From contig NZ_CP044218.1 in the NCBI RefSeq assembly GCF_008727715.1, forward strand, positions 5,315,501-5,379,500: 64,000 bases of DNA, in the 5' to 3' direction. Below are positions 56,081 through 62,756 of the stretch, piece after piece. A model generated the notes under the pieces. That model was not told the origin of the DNA. It searched no databases and was given only the letters and a program-made list of their open reading frames with translations. A program made the translations under genes and the position numbers. The stretch comes from Mesorhizobium terrae (GTDB lineage Bacteria; Pseudomonadota; Alphaproteobacteria; Rhizobiales; Rhizobiaceae). Positions within the stretch are counted from its first letter, which is position 1. Each line of letters starts with the position of its first letter.

Positions 56081-56512
56081 ATGACCAAGAAGCAACCCAT
56101 ACCATCGGTATCCGTGGCAGTCGTGCGCGGTGACCGTGTGCTGCTGGTCAAGCGGGCAAAGCCGCCCTCCCAGGGCGTCTACGCCTTCCCCGGAGGAAAG
56201 GTGGAGGCCGGTGAGGCGTTGGAGACGGCGGCAAAACGGGAACTTCTCGAGGAGACCGGCCTCGTGGCCGCTGATTTTCGTCCCCTGATCGAGATTTTCA
56301 TCGACGGCTCGGTCGAAAGTCATCCGGCCGACTATCTCCTCACGGTTTTCGGAGCAGGCTATATCGGTGGCGAGGCGCAGGCCGCCGACGATGCAGAGAC
56401 CGCTGCGTTCTACACGCTGGCGGAGATGGAGACGATGCCTCTGGCCGGTTCGGTCTTCTCGGTTGCCCGCGATCTGCTCTCACCACTGAAAAAGCCTTTG
56501 GGCGACGCCTGA
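56081..56512 (+). CDS. Nudix hydrolase, MutT/ADP-ribose type
   Basis: A 143-residue protein with a perfect Nudix box: G39, E45, R53, E54, E57, E58, G60 within GGKVEAGEALETAAKRELLE and TGL. The strand PSVSVAVVRGDRVLLVKRAK opens the domain. Relatives are ADP-ribose or NADH pyrophosphatases or 8-oxo-dGTP cleaners; the substrate is unclear. The start at 56081 has GAGG 9 nt upstream. Its neighbour on the other side handles abasic DNA, which may hint at a shared repair setting. Confidence 0.88.
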   Translation: MTKKQPIPSVSVAVVRGDRVLLVKRAKPPSQGVYAFPGGKVEAGEALETAAKRELLEETGLVAADFRPLIEIFIDGSVESHPADYLLTVFGAGYIGGEAQAADDAETAAFYTLAEMETMPLAGSVFSVARDLLSPLKKPLGDA

Positions 56513-56553
56513 AGGCGCCTTGCAGGCGACAGATTGTTTGTCCACAAAGCGTT

Positions 56554-56931
56554 ATGGTTCGCGCCTTCGCCCTTCTTGTCCTTGGTCTGGTCCTTGCCGT
56601 CGGCTCCCCGGCGCGGCCTGCCACTGCCGCCGAGGCTCCGTTCGAGCCAGGCCTGATGCGGCTGGCCGAGGTTCTCGGGTCGTTGCATTTCCTGCGCAAT
56701 CTGTGCGGCGAAAAGAGCGACCAGTGGCGGACCGAGATGGAAAAGCTGCTGACCTCGGAGAATCCCGCTCCGGAACGTCGCGCACGCTTCATCGCCGCCT
56801 TCAACCGAGGCTATCGCTCGTTCGGCAGCACCTATACGCAGTGCACCGCCTCGGCCAGCGAAGCCATCAGCCGCTACATGAAGGAAGGCGAAACGCTGTC
56901 GCGCGACATCGCCTCGCGCTACGGCAATTAG
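56554..56931 (+). CDS. TIGR02301 family exported protein
   Basis: A 125-residue protein with a signal peptide (FALLVLGLVLAVGSPARPAT). The helical mature part has LMRLAEVLGSLHFLRNLCGE, a tryptophan-rich MEKLL segment and a second cysteine in YTQCTASASEA, the pattern of TIGR02301 proteins restricted mostly to Hyphomicrobiales. Function unknown; two cysteines probably form a disulfide. It follows the MutT-like gene by 41 bp and may be cotranscribed. Confidence 0.85.
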   Translation: MVRAFALLVLGLVLAVGSPARPATAAEAPFEPGLMRLAEVLGSLHFLRNLCGEKSDQWRTEMEKLLTSENPAPERRARFIAAFNRGYRSFGSTYTQCTASASEAISRYMKEGETLSRDIASRYGN

Positions 56932-56960
56932 CAAGCTGTTAACTTTTTCACCATTGTGGC

Positions 56961-56984
56961 AGCACAGCATCACAGTGCTGTGCT
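56961..56984. promoter_or_regulatory. perfect palindrome in the gap before the 85-residue protein
   Basis: Perfect 9 bp arms, AGCACAGCA and TGCTGTGCT, enclose TCACAG, 30 bp after the TIGR02301 gene stop. No T-run follows. It is either a transcript-end hairpin or an operator for the gene at 57070. Confidence 0.4.
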
Positions 56985-57069
56985 AGGAAACTTAACGGGA
57001 CATTAAAGGGACGGTTCGAGTTTGATCCTCATTTGACGGATCACCGCTTGAAAAGGGTGGTAGTTGCGT

Positions 57070-57327
57070 ATGGAACACACAGTCAGCGATATCGACGCCC
57101 TCGTCAGGGAAGAAAAGCGCCTGACGGCAGTCGAAAGTCACAACGAGGCCTGGGCCGAAGGTCTTTCGGCCGGCATCGAGGCCGACATCATCGCTGAGGC
57201 GGCGCTTGAGACCGCTTTTTGCGAGATGCTGCGAGCCAATGGAGAGACAGCGGCCCTTGCCCTGCTCGACAGGATGCGTGAAAAGGTGATTGCCGGGGCG
57301 TTTGGGCCCGACCAAGTAAGGCACTGA
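57070..57327 (+). CDS. hypothetical protein (85 aa), acidic helical
   Basis: MEHTVSDIDALVREEKRLTA opens an acidic, nearly all-helical protein with one cysteine (AFCEMLRANGETAALALLDR). No membrane segment. A TTG at 57064 has AGGG at ideal distance, so the start could be two residues earlier. I do not recognise a family; the amphipathic helices suggest a small regulatory or adaptor protein. Codon use looks like that of its neighbours. Confidence 0.6.
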   Translation: MEHTVSDIDALVREEKRLTAVESHNEAWAEGLSAGIEADIIAEAALETAFCEMLRANGETAALALLDRMREKVIAGAFGPDQVRH

Positions 57328-57419
57328 TCCTGACGCCTGGCGCTGAATAGCGGGACTGCCTCCCGCTACGAAGCGGCATACCGACCGGGCTGTTGCCCGG
57401 CAGCATGGAGAGGCGGCCG

Positions 57420-58220
57420 GTGAGAATTTCTTCCTTCGACAGACCTCGTGGCCTGGCGTTCGGGGTTGGCCTGCTCGCATTGACGCTGCCGCCGGTGTGG
57501 GTGACCACTGTCCGTCCCGCCGCCGCGCTCAGCGAAATCAAGCACGACGACGTTCAGCAGCCCGCCAAGCCGCAAGCAGCCCCGGACAATGCGAAGCCGG
57601 GCGCCGTGCCACTGCCGGACCCGATCCAGCGCATACCGCCGGCCAACAAGCCTACGCCACCCGGCCAAGATGAGCCGGAGCAGGTTGAACCAGCCAAACC
57701 CAATGAGGGTGGCGGCAACCTTGCCAGACCGCAGGTCGACCCCGCCGCGCCATTGCCGCCGGTTGAATACGACCTTTCCAAATTACCCGAGCCCGTGCGT
57801 CGCATGCGCGATCTCATCGTGGAAGCCTGCAAGAGCGGCGACATCGAAAAGCTTCGCCCGCTGATCGGCAGCGGCGATACAATCACGCAACTGTCGCTGA
57901 CCGACATCGAGGGCGACCCGGTCACCTTCCTGAAGGGGCTGTCCGGCGATACCGAAGGCCAGGAAATCCTCGCCATCCTGCAGGAAGTTCTCGACGCGGG
58001 TTATGTGCGTCTCGACCCGGGTACGCCGCAGGAACTTTATGTCTGGCCTTATTTCTTCGCCTATCCGCTGGCCAAGCTGGACGCCCGCCAAAGGGTCGAG
58101 CTGTTCAAGATCGTCACCGCCGGCGACTACGAGGACATGAAGCAGTTCGGCACTTACATCTTCTACCGCGTCGGCATCACGCCGCAGGGGCGCTGGACAT
58201 TCTTCGTCGCGGGCGATTGA
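57420..58220 (+). CDS. hypothetical exported protein with Pro-rich linker
   Basis: A 266-residue protein with a probable signal peptide (LAFGVGLLALTLPPVWVTTV, cleavage near AAALSEIK) and a Pro/Gln/Glu-rich linker (~45-110). The conserved globular C-terminal domain begins YDLSKLPEPVRRMRDLIVEA and ends GTYIFYRVGITPQGRWTFFV. The start is the GTG at 57420 with AGAGG 6 nt upstream. I know similar proteins from rhizobia only as hypothetical. Likely periplasmic. The domain has Tyr/Trp/Phe-rich strands but no catalytic motif I can name. Confidence 0.75.
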   Translation: MRISSFDRPRGLAFGVGLLALTLPPVWVTTVRPAAALSEIKHDDVQQPAKPQAAPDNAKPGAVPLPDPIQRIPPANKPTPPGQDEPEQVEPAKPNEGGGNLARPQVDPAAPLPPVEYDLSKLPEPVRRMRDLIVEACKSGDIEKLRPLIGSGDTITQLSLTDIEGDPVTFLKGLSGDTEGQEILAILQEVLDAGYVRLDPGTPQELYVWPYFFAYPLAKLDARQRVELFKIVTAGDYEDMKQFGTYIFYRVGITPQGRWTFFVAGD

Positions 58221-58273
58221 GACCGCGCCCATTCGCGCGGTGAGCGGGAAAGAAAGCCCTTAGCGGCCTGTTT

Positions 58274-58594
58274 CTAGTAGCCGCGACGGTAGTAGCGCTC
58301 GTCGCAAGGCGCGGTGAAGATGCGGCCATAACGGTCCTGATAGCGGCACATCTCCTGATCGCGCGGCTGCGGTCCGCCGGACGTTGCTAAAACCGCGCCG
58401 AGCAGCGCGCCGGCACCGGCACCGATCAGGGTGCTTTCCGTGTTGCCGCCGATCGCCTGACCGACCAAAGCGCCACCGGCCGCACCAAGTGCTGCGCCAC
58501 CGGTCGCCCGCTGTTGCTGCGCGGTCTGCGAGCAGGCGGTGACGGCAAGCGTCATCAATACCGCACCGGCAGTCGCGAGTTTGGAAAGGCTCAT
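58274..58594 (-). CDS. glycine-zipper lipoprotein
   Basis: A 106-residue protein with a lipoprotein signal peptide (VLMTLAVTAC) and a glycine-zipper segment (GGAALGAAGGALVGQAIGGN, then GAGAGALLGAVLATS), as in YMGG-like or 17 kDa surface antigen proteins. A short tail has two cysteines (MCRYQDRYGRIFTAPCDERY). Such zippers insert in or span the outer membrane. Role unknown. It is convergent with the gene at 57420 and lies 122 bp downstream of the dihydroorotase gene, on the same strand. Confidence 0.85.
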   Translation of the reverse strand: MSLSKLATAGAVLMTLAVTACSQTAQQQRATGGAALGAAGGALVGQAIGGNTESTLIGAGAGALLGAVLATSGGPQPRDQEMCRYQDRYGRIFTAPCDERYYRRGY

Positions 58595-58716
58595 TGGGTC
58601 GTCTCCGTAATGTCCATGCGGACGATGACGGAAATCTTACTGATCCAACATGAACGCAGGCTGTCTGAACCACCCAGCGAAAGGGGCCGCGCCTCTTTGC
58701 GGAGTGGAAAACACCG

Positions 58717-60048
58717 TCATCCAATCACCGCTTCGGAGAATTCCACCGCCCTGCCCTGCGAAGGCGTGGCGATGTCGCCTTCCCACATGACGCGACTTCC
58801 CCGGATGATGGTGCCGACCGGCCAGCCGGTTACCTGCTTGCCATCATAAGGCGTCCAGCCGGCACGCGAGCCGGCCTGGGCGTTGGTTATGGTTTGCCTG
58901 CGCTTCATGTCTACGACGGTGAAGTCGGCATCGTAGCCGGCGGCGATGCGGCCCTTGCGCGCCATGCCGAAGATGCGGTTCGGGCCATGGCTGGAGAGAT
59001 CGACAAAACGCTCCAGGGTCAGGCGACCGGCGTTCACATGGTCCAGCATGATCGGCACCAGGGTCTGCACGCCGGTCATGCCGGATGGAGAAGCCGGATA
59101 GGGTTTTGCCTTCTCGGCCAGCGTATGCGGCGCGTGATCGGAACCCAGTACGTCGACAACGCCCTGACCGATACCGTGCCAGATGCCGTCACGATGACGG
59201 GCGGCCCGCACCGGCGGGTTCATCTGCAGCAGCGTGCCGAGGCGGGCATAATCGTCCGCGCTCATGGTCAGATGATGCGGGGTCGCTTCGCAGGTAGCGA
59301 CATCCTTGTGCTGTTGGAGAAAGGCGATCTCCTCGGCCGTCGAGATGTGCAGCACATGGATGCGCGCACGCGTTTGGCGCGCGATCCGCACCAGCCGCTC
59401 GGTACATTGAAGTGCGGCGATCTCATCGCGCCAGATGGGGTGCGAAGACGGGTCGTTCTCGACGCGCAGGCCGAGACGTTCGCGCAGCCGGAATTCATCT
59501 TCTGAGTGGAACGCTGCGCGACGGCGCGTGTTGCGCAGGATCGAGGCGACGCCCTCGTCGTCCTCGACCAGCAGATCACCGGTGGAAGAACCCATGAACA
59601 CCTTGATGCCGGCAGCGCCCGGCAGCCGCTCCAATTCGGCGACCTCGCCGGCATTGTCGCGGGTGCCGCCAACCCAGAAAGCGAAGTCGCAATGCATGCG
59701 GCCCGTCGCGCGCTTGATCTTGTCGGCCAGCGCCGCTTCGCTGGTGGTCAGCGGATTGGTGTTCGGCATCTCGAACACGGCCGTGACGCCACCCAGCACC
59801 GCCGCGCGGGAACCCGTCTCCAGGTCTTCCTTGTGCTCGAGACCCGGCTCGCGGAAATGCACCTGGCTGTCGACCACTCCGGGCAGCACATGCAGGCCAT
59901 GGCAATCGATGGTCTGGCCGGCCGACGCCGCACCCAGATCGCCGATCGAGGCGATCCTGCCATCCTTGACGCCGATGTCGCGCAGGCCGATGCCGTCATG
60001 ATTGACGACCGTGCCGCCCTTGAGGATGAGGTCGTAGATCGCTGCCAT
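58717..60048 (-). CDS. pyrC: dihydroorotase-like amidohydrolase (multifunctional-type) with altered metal motif
   Basis: A 443-residue amidohydrolase, TIGR00857-like. The usual first metal motif DxHxH reads D60-S-Q-V-H64, with glutamine where the first histidine is expected. The other ligands look intact: lysine in GIKVFMGSSTG, histidines in RIHVLHIST and EATPHHLT, aspartate in GSDHAPH. The family reaction is ring closure of carbamoyl-aspartate in pyrimidine synthesis. The start at 60048 (MAAIYDLILKGG) is family-like. No pyrB is adjacent. Rhizobial homologues share this sequence as I recall; whether it is the housekeeping enzyme is uncertain. Confidence 0.82.
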   Translation of the reverse strand: MAAIYDLILKGGTVVNHDGIGLRDIGVKDGRIASIGDLGAASAGQTIDCHGLHVLPGVVDSQVHFREPGLEHKEDLETGSRAAVLGGVTAVFEMPNTNPLTTSEAALADKIKRATGRMHCDFAFWVGGTRDNAGEVAELERLPGAAGIKVFMGSSTGDLLVEDDEGVASILRNTRRRAAFHSEDEFRLRERLGLRVENDPSSHPIWRDEIAALQCTERLVRIARQTRARIHVLHISTAEEIAFLQQHKDVATCEATPHHLTMSADDYARLGTLLQMNPPVRAARHRDGIWHGIGQGVVDVLGSDHAPHTLAEKAKPYPASPSGMTGVQTLVPIMLDHVNAGRLTLERFVDLSSHGPNRIFGMARKGRIAAGYDADFTVVDMKRRQTITNAQAGSRAGWTPYDGKQVTGWPVGTIIRGSRVMWEGDIATPSQGRAVEFSEAVIG

Positions 60049-60118
60049 CCGCTCCGGCCCTTGTGTGGGAATTGCCTGCGGCTTACGTAATGGCTCTCCG
60101 AATTGCAAGATCAGGCCC

Positions 60119-61003
60119 ATGCCGACAACCTTTCTCGCCGACCGCGCCCTTGTCTCCGTTTCAGGCCCCGATGCCGAACACTTCCTGCAAAACATCCTGA
60201 CCGTCGATCTCGACGGGCTGGGCAACGCGGAAGCCAAACCGGGCGCATTGCTGGCGCCGCAGGGCAAGATCCTGTTCGATTTCCTGGTCTCCCGTGCCGG
60301 CGAAACCGCGTTCCGGCTGGAATGCCGCGCCGATATCGCTGACGATTTCGTGCGCCGCCTGATGTTCTATCGCCTGCGCGCCAAGGCCGATATTTCCAAG
60401 CAGGATCAAACCGTTGTTGCCGTTTCATGGCGATCTGATTCAAACGCTTCGCAAAGTGATTCCGCTGCTTCAAGCGTTGATTCAAGCAAGGGCGCTCGCG
60501 ACACCCGCTTCGGCGCTCGCGTCTTCCGCTTCTACGACGCGCCATTGCCCACACCCGATGCCACTGAAGCCGACTGGCATGCCTTCCGCCTTTCGCATGG
60601 TGTTGCGGAAAGTGGCGACGACTATGCGCTGAACGACGCCTTCCCACATGACGTGCTGCTCGATCAATTGGACGGCATCGGCTTCAAGAAGGGCTGTTTC
60701 ATCGGCCAGGAAGTGGTTTCCCGCATGCAGCATCGCGGTACGGCGCGCCGGCGCGTGTTGCTGGTCGAGGCCGATTCTCCCCTACCCGCTCCGGGTACGG
60801 AGTTGACGGTCGACGGCCGCCCGGTCGGGACGCTCGGCTCGGTCTCCGGCATGCATGGTCTTGCGATCGCCCGCATCGACCGCGTCAAGACGGCGATGGA
60901 TGCCGGCCAGGAAATCAGCGCCGGCGGCGTTACCCTGTCGCTTGCCATTCCCGGTTGGGCGCGCTTCACCTTCCCGGAAACCGCCGGCTCGGAAGACGCC
61001 TGA
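60119..61003 (+). CDS. ygfZ: YgfZ/CAF17 folate-binding iron-sulfur assembly factor
   Basis: A 294-residue GcvT-like protein that supports maturation or repair of iron-sulfur enzymes using folate. The diagnostic motif KKGCFIGQEVVSRMQHRG places Cys193. The N-terminal FLQNILTVDLDGLG and the C-terminal barrel (GTLGSVSGMHGLAIARIDR) are typical. A Ser/Asp-rich insertion (DSNASQSDSAASSVDSSK) lies in the middle, around residue 105-125. The next gene starts in its stop codon (TGATG). Confidence 0.92.
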   Translation: MPTTFLADRALVSVSGPDAEHFLQNILTVDLDGLGNAEAKPGALLAPQGKILFDFLVSRAGETAFRLECRADIADDFVRRLMFYRLRAKADISKQDQTVVAVSWRSDSNASQSDSAASSVDSSKGARDTRFGARVFRFYDAPLPTPDATEADWHAFRLSHGVAESGDDYALNDAFPHDVLLDQLDGIGFKKGCFIGQEVVSRMQHRGTARRRVLLVEADSPLPAPGTELTVDGRPVGTLGSVSGMHGLAIARIDRVKTAMDAGQEISAGGVTLSLAIPGWARFTFPETAGSEDA

Positions 61004-61611
61004 TGGCGGACCGCGTCGGCGCCCCGTCGCGTGCCTGGCAGCGCATGCTGTCGGGGCGGCGCCTTGACCTGCTCGATCCCTCGCCGCTCGACATCGAGCT
61101 TGGCGACATCGCGCACGGGCTTGCCCGCGTCGCCCGCTGGAATGGCCAGACTTCGGGGGACCACGCTTTTTCGGTGGCCCAGCATTCGATCCTGGTGGAG
61201 GAGATCTTCCGCCAGATCGTACCCGCCGCCTCGCCGACGGCACAACTGACGGCGCTGCTGCACGATGCCCCCGAATATGTGATCGGCGACATGATATCGC
61301 CGTTCAAATCAGTGGTCGGCGGCGGCTATAAATCCTGCGAGGAACGCCTGCAGCACGCCATCCATCTGCGCTTCGGGCTGCCGGCGGCGACCGCGCAAGG
61401 TGTGAAGAAGGACATCAAGCGCGCCGACCAGATCGCTGCCTATTTCGAGGCTACGGCTTTGGCCGGCTTCGACCTAGCCGAAGCGGCCGAGTTTTTCGGC
61501 CGCCCGCGCGGGTTTTCCGCCGATCAGTTCGACCTGACGCCGAAACCGGCGAAGCAGGTCGAAAAGGCGTTCATGGCGCGCTTCCAGAAGATCGAAAGCG
61601 CCTTGCGCTGA
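61003..61611 (+). CDS. HD domain phosphohydrolase (YfbR-like)
   Basis: A 202-residue HD hydrolase: IAHGLARVARWNGQTSGDHA and FSVAQHSILVEE give the first metal histidine, ALLHDAPEYVIGDM holds the HD pair, and a C-terminal RADQIAAYFEAT gives the last aspartate. Related E. coli YfbR is a 5'-deoxynucleotidase; HD family members in alphaproteobacteria remain untested. It overlaps ygfZ by one base. It is convergent with the SMR gene, 7 bp apart. Confidence 0.88.
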   Translation: MADRVGAPSRAWQRMLSGRRLDLLDPSPLDIELGDIAHGLARVARWNGQTSGDHAFSVAQHSILVEEIFRQIVPAASPTAQLTALLHDAPEYVIGDMISPFKSVVGGGYKSCEERLQHAIHLRFGLPAATAQGVKKDIKRADQIAAYFEATALAGFDLAEAAEFFGRPRGFSADQFDLTPKPAKQVEKAFMARFQKIESALR

Positions 61612-61618
61612 ATTTGCC

Positions 61619-61936
61619 TCAGCCTTCGACGAGGCGCAGGCCAACAACACCGACGATGATCAGCGCAATACAGCCGAGCCTCAGCGGAGTGGCCGGATCG
61701 CCGAACAGCACGATGCCAAGTGTGGCGATGCCGATCGCGCCGATGCCGGTCCAGATCGCATAGGCTGTGCCGGCTGGCAGATGCCGCATGGCAAAGGTGA
61801 GAATGAAAACGCTGAGCAAAGCGAAGAACAGGCCGCCAACGCTCGGCCAGAAACGCGTCCAGCCTTCGGCGTATTTCAGCGAGACGCCCATCGCGATCTC
61901 GACTACGCTGGCGAGCAGAAGAAGAAACCAAGCCAT
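61619..61936 (-). CDS. SMR family exporter, SugE/Gdx type
   Basis: A 105-residue protein with four membrane segments. The first has MAWFLLLLASVVEIAMGVSL with the conserved Glu13, followed by KYAEGWTRFWPS, and helix 3 has AYAIWTGIGAIG. The KYxEGxTRxWPS pattern fits Gdx-type (SugE) exporters of guanidinium rather than EmrE. AAGGAGG precedes the start. The leader shows no guanidine-II riboswitch loops (ACGR), so control is probably by the divergent HxlR regulator. Confidence 0.9.
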   Translation of the reverse strand: MAWFLLLLASVVEIAMGVSLKYAEGWTRFWPSVGGLFFALLSVFILTFAMRHLPAGTAYAIWTGIGAIGIATLGIVLFGDPATPLRLGCIALIIVGVVGLRLVEG

Positions 61937-61990
61937 TCCGGCCTCCTTTGATGTTCAGACGAAGGCTGATTTGTGTTAATGGGAACCAAA

Positions 61991-62014
61991 GTGCAATTAC
62001 GCACCTTTTGGTGC
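61991..62014. promoter_or_regulatory. overlapping palindromes between SMR and HxlR genes
   Basis: GTGC-N6-GCAC (61991-62004) overlaps GCACC-TTTT-GGTGC (62001-62014), in the 92 bp gap between the divergent genes. On the minus strand TTGCAC within it could be the -35 of the exporter gene. HxlR proteins bind short inverted repeats, so this is the expected operator; binding is inference. Confidence 0.5.
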
Positions 62015-62028
62015 CTATAGGTTTTTCG

Positions 62029-62394
62029 ATGGCTGCTCCCAACGTCTATGATTCCGCCTGTTCCGCGCGGCTTGCGCTGGAGCTCATCGCTTCAAAATGG
62101 GCGATGCTGATCCTGCCCGCCTTGTCGGCGGGCCCGATGCGCAACAGCGCGCTCTTGCGCAAGATCGGCGGCATCTCGCAAAAGATGCTGACGCAGACGC
62201 TGAAGGATCTGGAGCGCAACGGGCTGGTGATCAGGCGAGACATGCAGACCGTGCCGCCGCATGTCGAATACAGCCTGAGCAAGCTTGGCGCGTCGCTCAG
62301 CGAGGCGTTGATCACCCTCGATCTGTGGGCGGAGCGATATTCGGACGATCTCGATGCCGCCCGCGGGCGCTTCGATGCTGGATTGAGGCCCTGA
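62029..62394 (+). CDS. HxlR family transcriptional regulator
   Basis: A 121-residue winged-helix protein with the HxlR pattern: IASKWAMLILPALSAGPMRN, RKIGGISQKMLTQTLKDLER, NGLVIRRDMQTVPPHVEYSL and SKLGASLSEAL. Cys11 sits at the usual redox/ligand-sensing position. HxlR members respond to reactive carbonyls, quinones or toxic compounds. It is divergent from the SugE/Gdx gene and presumably controls it and itself. The start at 62029 is chosen by alignment; a longer frame exists. Confidence 0.92.
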   Translation: MAAPNVYDSACSARLALELIASKWAMLILPALSAGPMRNSALLRKIGGISQKMLTQTLKDLERNGLVIRRDMQTVPPHVEYSLSKLGASLSEALITLDLWAERYSDDLDAARGRFDAGLRP

Positions 62395-62417
62395 CTTCGC
62401 GGTGGCGGCTTACAGCG

Positions 62418-62690
62418 TCAGAGATGGGGGCTGAGCCCGACCACCGTATCCTTGCTGGTCGCCACCGGCACAATTTCGAAACCGACAAGGTCAGCCCATT
62501 CGACGACCCAGCGCTGGACCAGCGTCACGTCGTCGGCCTCCACCAACATGAAGCAGCGGCTCATGTCGGCGGCAACCCAGCTGTGATGGACGACGAAGCC
62601 CTCGGGGGCGAGCCGGCCCTTGTCACGGAAACGGCGATAGATCGCCTTGGGATCGCCGCCGCGAAAATCCTCGATAACGACGAACTGCAT
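62418..62690 (-). CDS. DUF3303 family protein
   Basis: A 90-residue protein opening MQFVVIEDFRGGDPKAIYRR, with HHSWVAADMSRCFMLVEADD and VQRWVVEWADLVGFEIVPVA, the DUF3303 pattern. The fold is probably a dimeric alpha-beta barrel like that of small monooxygenase-like proteins. Function unknown. It lies between the HxlR gene and the RimK-like gene, 66 bp downstream of the latter and on the same strand. Confidence 0.85.
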   Translation of the reverse strand: MQFVVIEDFRGGDPKAIYRRFRDKGRLAPEGFVVHHSWVAADMSRCFMLVEADDVTLVQRWVVEWADLVGFEIVPVATSKDTVVGLSPHL

Positions 62691-62756
62691 AAATCGCCCT
62701 CCTGCCTGAACCCGGCTAGCGGTGCCTGCGGCGGCCGGTATCAGGCCAGCCGCCAG

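Noticed and set aside
61937..62028. Guanidine riboswitch before the SugE/Gdx gene
   Set aside because: The 92 bp gap shows no paired ACGR-loop hairpins and is too short for the larger classes.
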